Positions 7,936-17,430 of a stretch of DNA of 27,758 nt are shown piece by piece. The position numbers and the translations under genes are program-made. The stretch comes from Priapulus caudatus (lineage: Eukaryota > Priapulida > Priapulimorpha > Priapulimorphida > Priapulidae): contig NW_014577354.1 in assembly GCF_000485595.1 (NCBI RefSeq), positions 63,041-90,798 of the forward strand. The letters are read 5' to 3'. The first letter of the stretch is position 1. Every line of letters begins with the position of its first letter. The notes beneath the pieces are model-generated. The model made no database searches. It was not told where the DNA came from and worked only from the letters and a program-made list of their open reading frames with translations.

Positions 7936-8550
7936 CTTCTATTATTGCTACTTCGATTGTTTCTGCTGCAGCCACGGAATGCCATGAATCTGTATTTTCA
8001 TGAAATTTTATCCTTCAGCATGAATAATAAACAGCAAAAAAACCATGCCCGCCGGCCGAAGCCGTGCATCCAGATAAATAACATAGAGGAACAGGCCGGT
8101 CTCTTTTTAGTGCATTAGGACGATAATCACGCTCGAGTGAATTAAGTTGCAAATAAACGTTAAAATTAAAGTTGCAAAAAAGTTGTTTTAAAAATGCAGG
8201 GCGGAAAGTGGAAATGTTGGCCGAATAAACAGTTAGATTAAAATCACTTAGAATGTAATTGTTAGAGTAGGTATTCATCTAGCAGCTCATGGCGAGCGTG
8301 GGTGCATGGGGACATGTTTTATATCTAGTGCTCTATCGCCGGAAGAGCCAGCGCAGAGAAAACCCTCGGCTTTCGCTTCTCAATTTTAAATCGGGTTTTT
8401 AATTCACTATATTTAAGCAAAAATTATTTGAGTATCGATGCGCGTAGTGCATACCTCTCGCCGATGTAGGTTGTAGCATCGATGCATGCGACCACATGTG
8501 TCAGAAGAACAATAGAAACGTTTGAGGGGGTCAAAAATGCACGACAAACG
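7936..8550. other. unassigned island
   Basis: About 600 bp of mostly unique sequence, AT-leaning with CpG words. Short frames exist on both strands but carry stops and no motif. No element termini or tRNA boxes were recognised. Confidence 0.5.
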
Positions 8551-8660
<110 letters not shown>

Positions 8661-8711
8661 ATCTCCTTCTCTCTCTCTAGCCCTTCCTTCCTCTCACGCA
8701 TGCTATTTCTG

Positions 8712-8830
8712 GCGGAGAAGAAGGGAGAGAATGAAGTGGAGGAGGAAGTGGAGGAAGAGGAGAAGGAGACGGCGGAAGAGAAGGAGGATAAGGATGAGGA
8801 AGGGAAGGGGGTACAAAGAAGAAGGCGAGC
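8712..8830. repeat. (GGA/GAA)n-like purine tract
   Basis: A degenerate GAGGAAGTGGAGGAAGAGG-type run on the + strand. It gives Glu-rich or Ser/Pro-rich frames but has no gene structure around it. Confidence 0.8.
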
Positions 8831-9530
8831 AGGATGCAGATGCAACGCGCTGCAGTGCTGTGCGCGACACCGCCATGATCACGGAAAGCACACAAAAACA
8901 CTCGTGCGCGTGCATTGTAAAGTAGGTGTTTCGACATCAGACGCGGAGTTGCAATGCGGTAGATGTCGTGAGCTGTGAAAAGCCTCGCACTGTTAAAAGC
9001 TGAGTGATTTTCGATGGTATCGTGATTCTGTCAGCACGAACGCCTTGCACCCTAATTCTCTTTCCGCTACATCACACACTCCACTCCACTACCTCCACAG
9101 CATAGCGATAGAGTAGACGTATACGTATGTGAGTATTAAATGAGAAGAGTTAAACCTATTCAATCACAGAATCTAATAATTGATAATGATTCGAATCAAT
9201 AATTGAATCTAATCGACAATTAAATTTAATCGATAGTAAAATTTAATCTATAGTTAATTTTAATCGTCCGTTAAATAAATGCAATCGGTAAAAGTTGTAG
9301 TAATCGTAGTAATCAAAGATCGTTGTGATGATAAAAATCCACTGCGTCATGACGCTGAGTGATCACTTGTCTCCTGCGTCAGGCAGCTGTCGCTGAGCTG
9401 GCTTCGGTGCGTCAGCGTCGCGAGGTGAACGTCGCTCACGGACGACGTCGTGTACAAACACGATTAAACGGAAGCGACAATCGCTGACAAATATATTAAC
9501 TTACTCCTGTTTCAATTTTGTTACGTAAAC
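8831..9530. other. unassigned island with a degenerate AT-rich minisatellite
   Basis: About 700 bp with no gene seen. Within it, about 9,190-9,270 repeats the words AATTTAATCGATAGT and AATCTAATCGAC four to five times with a loose 17-22 bp period. A GC-rich, CGTC-rich section follows (9,355-9,450). Confidence 0.5.
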
Positions 9531-9534
9531 ATTC

Positions 9535-9569
9535 TCTCTCGCGCGCTATCTCCCTCTCTCTCTCTCGCG

Positions 9570-9637
<68 letters not shown>

Positions 9638-9693
9638 TTCTCCCCATCTCTTTCCTCTTTTTTCTGCTCTCTATCCCATTCGCTCCCTTTCCT

Positions 9694-9730
<37 letters not shown>

Positions 9731-9846
9731 AGAGAGAGAGAGAGAGAGACGAGAGAAAGGCGCGACATAAACAGTACAGTACAGACAAAGAGAAAGAGTG
9801 AGAGAGTAAGAGAGTGAGAGAGAGAGAGAGAGAGCAAGAGAGAGAC
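9535..9846. repeat. (CT)n/(AG)n head-to-head tract, cruciform-prone
   Basis: (CT)n sequence (9,535-9,731) flips to (AG)n at the palindromic joint CTCTCTCTAGAGAGAG near 9,731 and continues as GA-rich DNA to 9,846. The two halves can pair with each other on one strand, giving a long hairpin or cruciform around a precise centre. Confidence 0.9.
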
Positions 9847-9849
9847 TCG

Positions 9850-10190
9850 CTGCTGCTTCCGCTGGCTGATAGTTTTGGTGGTACTCGCTGCTGATGAGCT
9901 TGCTCCTACTGTTGCTCGCTACTAGCTGCTGGCTGCTAGTGCTGGCTGCTGCTGTGCTGCTGCTGCTGCTCGCTGCTGGCTGTCTGTGCTGCTGGCTGCT
10001 GCTGCTGCTTGCTGCTGCTGCTGCTGCTGCTCCTACAACTGCTGCTGCTGTGCTGCTGGCTGCTGCTGCATGGTGCTGCTGCTGCTGCTGCTGCTGCTGC
10101 TCCTTACTGCTGCTACTGCACTGCTGCTGCTAGCGGGCTGGCCTGCTAACTGCTGCTTGCTGTTGCCACTGCTACAGCTGACTGCTACTG
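9850..10190. repeat. (CTG)n/(GCTGG)n array
   Basis: CTGCTG runs, GCTGGCTGCT and TGCTGTTGC words fill about 340 bp, with the purest CTG blocks at about 10,014-10,030 and 10,074-10,101. The + strand frames read as Leu, Cys or Ala strings. It is the third CTG-type array in the window. Confidence 0.9.
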
Positions 10191-10282
10191 TGAAGTTTAA
10201 TTAGCGAGCTAACGGCGCTGTTACTACTGCGCAGGACGGGACAGAGCGGTGTGTCGACACATGCGCATTCAGTGACGCATTA

Positions 10283-10515
10283 TCCGATCGGTCAGTCGGT
10301 CGTTACGACTGCGGTCGGTTCGGTCGGTCGGTTGGTCGGTGTCGGTCTCGACGGTGCGGCGGACGGTCGGTCGGTGCGTCGGCGGTCGGTCGGGTCGTCG
10401 TCGGTCGGTCGGTCGGGGCTCGTCGGGTCTCGGCTCGGTCGATGTCGGTCGATCGCCGATCGTCGGGGTCGGTCGGCGTCGGTCGTCGAATCGGTCGGGT
10501 CGGTCGGTCGCTCCG
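10283..10515. repeat. (CGGT)n tetranucleotide array
   Basis: GGTCGGTCGGT units with CGTC and CGAT variants over about 230 bp. CpG density is extreme, with about one CpG per unit. Many CGATCG and CGGCG words allow self-pairing. Frames read Val-Gly-Arg-Ser or Asp-Arg-Pro-Thr strings and are not genes. Confidence 0.92.
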
Positions 10516-11142
10516 TCAGTCCTAAATACGCAACACGGTGGCCATCCGCTGCACATACGTTATTCATACGAGCACGCGTGCGGGCATGTATACGCGCACA
10601 CCTACATGCGAGGGCGTATCTATACACGCGAACGCTGGACGCTCTCCAAACGCAGGAAAATGTACATCACGTACGGCGCGACGAATCGCGATTGGGGAAA
10701 TATCGACACTTCTATAGTGACTAGTCGCAATGTAAAGAATAATCATGGATGAGTGGGGGAGAGAGAGAGCGAGCGAATGAGCGCGTGTGTGTGATGGTGC
10801 CGGTGTACTGCAGCCGTGGCCGAGCTGTTATGTCCCACACTCGCCTGAGCGAGCCTCAATACCCCCATCTCCCCCCTCGCTCCTCGCTCAGCCCGCCCGC
10901 GCTCCTCCTCCTCCGCTGCTCATCCGGCCTCCTCGCGCGGTGCCTCGCGCCGGACGGCGTTTTATTAGCTGTACTGTGAGTGTGTGTGGGAAGCAGAAGA
11001 CCCGTGCAGGAGTTTGCATCCGCCATACATAGCAGGCGGTGTCACCGCCGCGGGCAATACAACAGCCCGCTTATATCTAATCACGCGTACATGCATGAAT
11101 ATAGAAGAGGGAGGCACGGGGCGAGTGAGGCGGGGAAGAGGG
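10516..11142. other. mixed unassigned island
   Basis: About 630 bp of CpG-rich complex sequence with a short GAGCGAGC patch near 10,757 and C-rich sequence at 10,860-10,960. Apart from the tRNA-like word at 10,810, nothing was recognised. Confidence 0.5.
10810..10830 (+). other. possible tRNA-Ser-like 5' end (box A)
   Basis: GCAGCCGTGGCCGAGCTGTT resembles the 5' end of eukaryotic tRNA-Ser, GCAGTCGTGGCCGAGTGGTT from general knowledge. No matching box B or acceptor 3' strand follows within 80 bp. It may be a truncated SINE head or chance. Confidence 0.3.
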
Positions 11143-12195
11143 AGGGAGTAGATGGATGGATGGATGGACTGGAATGGATGGATGGATGGATGGATGGATG
11201 GATGGATGGATGGATGGATGGATGATGATGGATGGATGGATGGATGTGATGAAGATGGATGGATGGATGGATGGATGGATGGTGGATGATGGATGGATGG
11301 ATGGATGATGGATGGAGTGGCTGGATGGATGGAGGATGGATGCGATGGATGGATGGATGGATGGATGGATGGATGATGGATGGATGGATGATGGATGGAT
11401 GGCATGGATGGAGGATGGATGGATGGAGGATGGATGGATGGATGGATGGATATGGATGTGATGGATGGATGGATGGATGGATGGATGGGATGGAATGGAT
11501 GGATGGATGGGATGGATGGATGGATGGATGGATGGATGGATGGATGGATGATGGATGGATGGATGGATGGATGGAATGATGGATGGATGGATGGATGGAT
11601 GGCATGTGGATGGATGGAATGGATGGATGGGATGGATGGATGGGAATGGATGGATGGATGGATGGATGTGATGGATGGATGATTAATGTGATGGAATGGG
11701 ATGGATGGGATGGATGGATGGATGGATGGATGATGGATGGTGGATGGTATGGATGGATGGATGGATGGATGGATGGATGGATGGATGGATGGTGGATGGA
11801 CTGATGGATGGATGGATGGATGGATGGATGGATGGATGTGATGGCATGGTGGACTGATGGATGATGGAATGGATGGATGGAGTGGATGGATGGATGATGG
11901 ATGGATGGATGGAATGGATGGATGGATGGATGGATGGATGGATGGGATGGATGGATGGATGGCATGGAATGGATGGATGATGGATGGATGGATTGGATGG
12001 ATGGATGATGGATGATGGATTGATGGATGGCTGGACTGATGGATGGATGCGATGGAGATGGATGCGATGGATGGATGGTATGGATGGATGGATGGATGGA
12101 TGGATGGATGGATGGATGGATATGGATGGATGATGGATGGATGGATGGATGGATGCGATGGAATGGATGATGGATGATGGATGGATGGAGGATGA
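11143..12195. repeat. 1-kb (GGAT)n satellite
   Basis: Over 1,050 bp of GGAT/ATGG tetranucleotide with frequent one-base contractions or insertions (GATGATGG, GGAATGG, GCATGG, GTGATGG). Because four is not divisible by three, every frame cycles through the same peptide. That is why long Trp-Met-Asp-Gly and Ile-His-Pro-Ser frames appear on both strands. It is the longest single microsatellite here. The variants are clustered, so there is some higher-order structure. Confidence 0.97.
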
Positions 12196-12520
12196 GTCAC
12201 GAGTAGATACCGGGGCCGGCCTTTTTTTTGTTTCTTCGCCGCCCCTCAACAATCACGTCTTCCTGCTCCCGGGAGGGTGGGCACGGAAGAGATGATAATA
12301 AGACATTAACGGCGTCCGACTACCACTCTATTCATTGGGTCAGCTTGACACAATGCAAGCCGCGCTCTCAACCCGCGAACCGGTCCCGTCCTGGCCGCAC
12401 CGCCTCCACCGACAGTTCATACGGTCGAGAGCGAGGCGGCGACGACGGCGGCGGTATCTTGCTCACGTGGGCGTGAAAGCGCCGTTGCATCAGCAAGAAT
12501 ACGTTGATATTAGCAGGAAG
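12196..12520. other. CpG-rich unassigned island
   Basis: About 325 bp between the GGAT satellite and a purine tract, with T8 near 12,221 and a GGCGGCGACGACGGCGGCGG stretch near 12,435. A short open frame crosses it without recognisable domains. Confidence 0.5.
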
Positions 12521-12598
12521 AGGAGAGGAGGGAGAGAGAGAGGGAAGGAGGGAGGAGGGAGGAGGGAGGAGGGAGGAGGGCGGAGGAGAGGGAGGCTG
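12521..12598. repeat. (GGAGGGA)n tract with G-quadruplex motif
   Basis: GGAGGGAGGAGGGA heptamer-type repeats at about 12,548-12,580 give five or more GGG runs with loops of three to four bases, a good quadruplex pattern on the + strand. Confidence 0.85.
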
Positions 12599-12754
12599 AC
12601 AAAGGCACGCCGAGTGCTGCGGCGCTGACGTTGCCGCGTGAAGCCAATATCGTCCTGGCCGCCCTCCTCTCCCGTGCCTCTTCCTCTCTCTCCTCTCTCC
12701 TCTCTCCTCCTCCTCCTCTTCCTCGTTCTCCTCTTCCTCCTCCTGCGTCGTCAC

Positions 12755-13785
12755 ATTCTCTTCTTCTTCTTCTTCTTCATTCTTCTTCTTTTCTTTTTCT
12801 TCTTTTCCTGCCTCCTGCCTCCTCCTCGCTGCAGTTCTTCTTCTTCTTCTTCTTCTTACTTCTTCTTCTCCTCCTCCTGTCCTCCTTCCTTCTGTCCTTG
12901 CTTTTTCTTCTTCTTATTCTTTCTTGCTTCTTCGTCTTCTCTTCTCCTGCTCTTCCTCTCGACCTCTTCTTTTCTTCTCCTCCTCCTCCTCATCGTCATT
13001 CTTCTTCTTCTTCTTCCTTTTTTCTTCTCCTTCTCTCTTCCTCTATCTTCTTCTTCTTCTTACTTTTTCCATCCTCCTCTTCTTTCTCCTCGTCCTTCTT
13101 CTCTTCTTCATCTCTTCTTGCTTCTTCTTCTCCTCGCTGCTCTTCTCGTACTTTCTTCTTGCTTCTTCTGTTTGTCTTCTTCTTCTTCCTTCTTGCTTCT
13201 TCTTCTTTCTTGTCTTCTTTCTTCTTCCGTCCTCCTCCTCTTCCTCCTCGACCTTCTTCCTTCTTCTTCTCCTCCTCGCCTCCTCGCTCCTCTTTTTTCT
13301 CTCGGTGGGCTGTCGTATTTTTTTGCATGTTGTGTGAATATGTATGTCCGCCGGTAAAACAAAGCGAGGCTGTGATGAGGAGGAGGGAGGATGGGTAGAG
13401 GAACAAATTGATGAGAGAGGGGAGGATGAAGTGAGTGAGGAAGGGGGAGGGGAGGGGAGGATTTTATGGAGTGAGTAAAGAGAGGGAGAAAGGAAGGGAG
13501 GGAGGGACGGAGTAGAGGGAGGGAGGGAGGGAGGAAAGAGAGGATGGAGAAAAGGGAGGGAGGGAAGATGATAGAAAGGAAAAAGCGAGGGAGGTAGAGA
13601 GGAAAGTTTGCCGACTGCTCCTGCGCTTCCGCAACTCTCTTCCCCCTCGCACGCGGAACGGCGTGGGGAAAACCCGGAGGAAAGGTGAATTTCGCCTATC
13701 GAATAAATCACGCGAGGTAGCCACGACTGAGGAAGGAGAGAATAAAAGAGTGTTTCGCCGCGCCGCCCGCCGCCTCCTCCCGCGC
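12755..13785 (+). repeat. pyrimidine-to-purine module, copy 2 (pairs with 1,423-2,340)
   Basis: This repeats all the unique joints of copy 1 in the same order and orientation: TATGTCCGCCGGTAAAAC, GTGAGTGAGGAAGGGGGAG, TCTTCCCCCTCGCACG, AAACCCGGAGGAAAGGTGAA, GAGGTAGCCACGACTGA, AGAGAATAAAAGAG. It is somewhat longer than copy 1. Its CTT tract is interrupted by many isolated G, A or extra T and C bases that copy 1 lacks. That looks either like an older, decayed copy or like uncorrected long-read sequence. Confidence 0.88.
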
Positions 13786-13795
13786 TCCCCCGCGC

Positions 13796-13822
13796 GTGCG
13801 GCGGCGGCGGCGGCGGAGCGCC
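13796..13822. repeat. short (CGG)n run
   Basis: GCGGCGGCGGCGGCGG gives about six uninterrupted CGG units in a very GC-rich, CpG-rich block. A GA tract follows directly. Confidence 0.85.
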
Positions 13823-13827
13823 GCGAG

Positions 13828-13925
13828 GTGAGCGAGAGAGAGAGAGAGGGAGAGAGAGAGAGAAAGCCAGAGATGGCGAGAGAGAGAGAGAGGGAGTGTG
13901 AGAGGCACGGGGGGCGAGAGAGACG
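13828..13925. repeat. (GA)n tract
   Basis: GAGAGAGAG runs with GGG and CCAG interruptions, following module copy 2, just as a GA tract follows copy 1. Confidence 0.88.
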
Positions 13926-14470
13926 GGAGTGCGTGTGCGCGCGCTTCCGCATGTGTGCGTGCGTACATGTGCAAGTTTTCCGTGCACTCTGCGCCTTCCC
14001 CACCACGCCCATAGCATCTACGGCGTAACCCTGTCACCATACGTGCGCATGGGTACAGAGCCCGCGAACGTTGACACATACGCTCGAAATTAATGTCTCT
14101 CTCTCTCTCTCTCTCTCTCCTCGCATCGATAACTCATAATTGCTATGTTTCCCGGAGCGATAACGAGGGATCTCCGCTGAGAGAAAGCGAGAGGGGGAGG
14201 AGGAAGAGGGGAAGTCTAACCGCTATGCCACCGCGGGGGTCATCCCCACGGACTAACCATTCCAATCTCGCGACTAACTAACAGTAAACTCACATGACAA
14301 CCGCGTAAACCCAGATGACAATTATATGTACACTACCACCCGCGCGCGCGCGTGAGGGACCAACATTCAGAATATACGACATATAATTCGCTGTAATTGA
14401 CATTCACAAAAGTCGTTAAAGGGCATGTCGCCGCAATTTCTTTCCTCTTCTTGGTTCCCGCAGCGAGCGA
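13926..14470. other. unassigned island with short CT and GCGC runs
   Basis: Mixed DNA, with (CT)n at 14,094-14,120 and (CG)n near 14,341. No gene was recognised. A minus-strand tRNA box A-like word lies at 14,213-14,231. Confidence 0.5.
14213..14231 (-). other. tRNA box A-like word
   Basis: The minus strand reads GTGGCATAGCGGTTAGAC, which fits the Pol III A-box consensus well. No convincing box B lies 30-60 bases downstream, where the sequence is GA/CT-rich. It may be a tRNA or SINE fragment disrupted by the simple repeat. Confidence 0.35.
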
Positions 14471-14752
14471 GCAGCACCAGTGCCTCGTTGCATTCGTTGC
14501 CCTAATAGGCTTTGTTCGGCAAAGCCTGCTGTTACGCGCGTGAGGTTGCTGGCCTCGGCAACTCTAACAAAGATAAGCCCATTTCTCTACAGTAGGTGTG
14601 GGCTGAAGCAAACCCCGTGTAAAGTGCTTCCTTGCTCCAGGGAACGACAACGGAGATCGAGATCTCGGTGGGACGTACTCGAACCCCACAAAAATGCTTC
14701 GGCCCGGAGGACAAAATGCTCTGTGCACTAAACCAGCGATCCATATTTGGTC
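14470..14752 (-). mobile_element. candidate tRNA-derived SINE
   Basis: On the minus strand, starting near 14,745, box A-like TGGTTTAGTGCACAGAGC is followed after about 33 bases by box B-like GGTTCGAGTAC. That spacing is normal for tRNA. GTGGG and CCCAC flank the B-box loop, but the loop is longer than seven bases, so the cloverleaf is degraded. The body continues with GGAAGCACTTTAC, TTTGCTTCAGCCCAC and GTAGAGAAATGGGC. These words recall, from memory, a core shared by SINEs and related repeats of several marine animal groups. The 3' end near 14,470 is not marked by a clear tail or target duplication. Confidence 0.45.
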
Positions 14753-14768
14753 GTCGCGATGTACGTAC

Positions 14769-14922
14769 ACTGTAAAACAAATCCGTAAATTTGACGGAAA
14801 AAAGACTGGCAGCAGTTTTGCCAACGAATTTCCGTAAAAGTTAAGGTCGCCATTTCATGATCCGTAAAATCATTAACAGTTTTTAACCGTAAAAACTACA
14901 ATTACTTGTAAACTTTTACAGT
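14769..14922. mobile_element. 154-bp MITE-like element with ACTGTAAAA termini
   Basis: ACTGTAAAA at 14,769-14,777 is matched by its exact reverse complement TTTTACAGT at 14,914-14,922. Inside, CCGTAAA words (14,782, 14,832, 14,861, 14,888) and their complements recur, giving a foldable element. ACTGGCAGCAGTTTTGCCA in the left half is another local inverted pair. Similar ACTGTAAAA-ended short repeats are familiar from fish and other aquatic animals, but I cannot confirm homology. No clear target duplication. Confidence 0.6.
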
Positions 14923-15065
14923 ATCTTGTCTATGACATGATACATGATGTGGCGTCGCGGGAAGAGCCATGTGACATTCAGGAGGGGTTTGAAGGACACG
15001 CGGTAATGCACTCGGTTTAATTGAGGTTAATCCTTTACATGTGCAATTCTTATAACCACGTAATA

Positions 15066-15233
<168 letters not shown>

Positions 15234-15258
15234 NNNNNNNNNNNNNNNNNNNNNNNNN
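15234..15258. other. 25-N assembly gap
   Basis: Exactly 25 Ns separate the (CA)n tract from GA-rich sequence. A round number suggests a placeholder rather than a measured length. The sequence and distance between the flanks are therefore unknown, and the joining itself could be wrong. Confidence 0.98.
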
Positions 15259-16453
15259 AGAGTGAGAGAGGGAGAGAGACAGGAGAGGTAGGGCACTGTG
15301 TTCATTAACTATTCTTATTCAACGCAACTCTATGAATAATAAACGAATTCCATGAAAATCGCACTCACTCTGCCCCCTTACCATCTCTCGCCTCTCTTAT
15401 GCCCGCGCCATCCCACGTTCTCTACCCATAACCCGATTTTTCAAGAGGGCGAGAAAAAGGGAAGAGATCGAGAGTGCGAGAGGGGAGAGATATGGAGAGT
15501 GGGTGGGGAAAAGAGCGAGACGAGATAGAGAGAATGAACGAGAGATGGAGAGAGATATGAGAGAAGAGTGAGAGAGAGAAGACAGAAAGAGAGTGAGAGA
15601 AAAAAAAGAGAGAGATGGGGAGAAAGAGAAAGAGAGCGAGAGAAGGCACAGAAAGAGAGAAAGGGGGAGGGGAGGCGAGATAACGCGTCAGGGCGCTGTA
15701 TTCATGAACTATACTCACTCCGCCACTCTAGTAAAACGCGATGATTTTAGCACATTACCGCACTTTGGCCGACGCAAATTTGAACGACGGGGAGCATGGC
15801 GCGGATGCTGGGGATAAGGATGAGGATGAGGATGAGGTTGAGGACGAGGCTGAAGACGAGGGCGGTGGTTTGTGAGTAAACCGGCGAGAAGTGGCGACCC
15901 CAGAAGCGGCGACCGACAGCAAAGTATAGCAATTGTGAGAGAGCTAAATGAGCAGGCTGCTGGAGATAATCGACGCGAGTGGATAGTTTAGAAGCAAGTC
16001 AAGTTTTTGCGGAAGGCGCGAACGCAATAGGGAGCGAGAGATAGATAGATAGAAAGGAAGAGAGAGAAAGAGAGCAAGCGAGAGAGTGAAAGAGAGGAGG
16101 AGAGGGAGAATAAGAGAGAAATAGTGTGAGAGAGAGAGAGAGAGAGAGCGAGAGATGAAGAAAGTGTGAGGAAGAAATAGAGAGCAGACGCGTGAGCAAG
16201 AGAGGGATGTGAGAGGGAGAGGAAGGGAGAATACTGTCATAGTGTATGAAAGCGTTAGAGACAGAGAGAGGGAGGGGGGATTGTGTATGTGAGTGGGGCG
16301 GGAGAGCAAGCGCATGAGAGCGAGAGAGCGATATAGAGATGGAGAGATAATGACAGAGTGAGAGCGAGCACATGAGAGCGTGCATGGGAGCGACATAAAG
16401 ATGGGGAGAGAAGGGGGGAGTGTGTGCATGAGAGAGAGAGAGAGAGAGAGAGT

Positions 16454-16510
<57 letters not shown>

Positions 16511-16569
16511 CGCGCGCGCGCGCGGGTGAGAGAGAGCGAGAACGAGAGAGCGATATAAATGGAGAGAAA

Positions 16570-16620
<51 letters not shown>

Positions 16621-16790
16621 CGAAATGGAGGGAGATATATATATAGATGGAGTGAGAGAGAGAGAGTGATACTTACACTTGTCGTCATTGTCCCGGGTAA
16701 ACACGGGCGACGAGTACCGCTAAACGCTGCGAGAACGCTGTTTGATTGTAGTACAACGTAATCTGCATGTATTTGCATAGATTGATCGCT
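15259..16790 (+). repeat. long repeat family, unit A
   Basis: Unit A is about 1.5 kb and shares ordered landmarks with unit B (21,975-23,670, same strand) and unit C (23,672-25,200, inverted): GACAGGAGAGGTAGGGCACT, CTGTGTTCATTAACTATTC, GAATAATAAACGAATT, a GA tract, GGAGCATGGCGCGGATG, the GATGAG hexamer run, GAAGCAAGTCAAGTTTTTGC, further GA tracts and CTTGTCGTCATTGTCC. Its first part contains an older internal duplication: GGGCACTGTGTTCATTAACT (about 15,291) and GGGCGCTGTATTCATGAACT (about 15,690), each preceded by a GA tract. No conserved frame survives across the three copies. It has no obvious terminal repeats, so mobile element versus satellite versus segmental duplicate is open. Confidence 0.88.
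16425..16622. repeat. (GA)n within unit A
   Basis: Nearly pure (GA)n with a (GC)n block at about 16,509-16,523 and a second pure run at 16,577-16,612. The corresponding stretch of units B and C is shorter, so this tract has expanded or contracted independently. Confidence 0.9.
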
Positions 16791-16791
<1 letters not shown>

Positions 16792-16878
<87 letters not shown>

Positions 16879-16886
16879 CACACACA
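16792..16886. repeat. (CA)n at the 3' end of unit A
   Basis: A (CA)n of about 85 bp with one interruption follows GATTGATCGCTGTA. The same position in unit B carries a much shorter (CA)n (about 23,658-23,670). There the sequence switches straight into an inverted arm rather than into single-copy DNA. Confidence 0.95.
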
Positions 16887-17084
16887 GCGGGCGGGGGAAT
16901 GCTTCGCTGTGTATTATCCAGTCATTATTCGGCAGTGATTTTACTGCGTGATCGGTCGGTCGGCTTCGCTGTGGGATTGCGGGCGTCGCCGTAATGAGCG
17001 GCGCCGACGTCGGCCGTCTAACGGCGACATTACCCGCCTCCGTCACGTGCCGACGTTGTCCGCCGCGACGAAAAGCATGAATGA

Positions 17085-17430
17085 ATCCTGCGGTGACGCA
17101 GTGAAACCATTCTGACGCAGTAAAACCTGCGGTGATGCAGTGAAACCGGCGGTGACGCAGTGAAACCGGCGGTGACGCAGTGAAACCGGCGGCGACGCAG
17201 TGAAACCGGCGGCGACGCAGTGAAACCGGCGGCGACGCAGTGAAACCGATGGTGACGCAGTGACATTTACGGTGACGTTGTGGAACCCTTGTGACGCAGT
17301 AAAACCCCTATGACGCAGTGAAACCCTTGTGACGCAGTGACACCGGTGGTGACGCAGTGACACCGGTGGTGACGCTGTGAACCCCGCCGTGACGCAGTGA
17401 ACCCCCGCTGTGACGCACTGAAACCCTTAC
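17085..17430. repeat. 20-bp GTGACGCAGTGAAACCGGCG minisatellite, 17 copies
   Basis: GACGCAGTG-centred units repeat 17 times. The first ten keep a period of exactly 20, and the later ones drift to 19-20. Copies 4-8 are nearly identical and the edges are more diverged, as expected when unequal exchange homogenises the centre. There are no unique spacers between units. The minus strand translates to repeats with Phe, His, Cys and Val, but the frame changes along the array, so it is not a gene. Confidence 0.95.

Noticed and set aside
7390-8118. 242-residue frame with a non-repetitive N-terminus leading into poly-Leu
   Set aside because: The short complex part shows no recognisable motif. Most of the length is the CTGATG/CTG array. 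No promoter or splice evidence.
10965-12200. 411-residue Ile-His-Pro-Ser frame and the opposite Trp-Met-Asp-Gly frames
   Set aside because: A tetranucleotide repeat without stops reads the same in every frame; this is a satellite, not a protein.
14660-14745. Intact tRNA gene at the head of the SINE candidate
   Set aside because: The T loop is too long and the acceptor stem does not pair, so the cloverleaf is degraded.
15741-15875. 44-residue frame in unit A with an acidic Asp/Glu-rich tail
   Set aside because: The acidic tail is the GATGAG hexamer repeat. The frame is broken by indels in units B and C, so it is not conserved.
17085-17430. CRISPR-like direct repeats
   Set aside because: Units are contiguous with no unique spacers, and the context is eukaryotic repeat DNA. 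It is a minisatellite.
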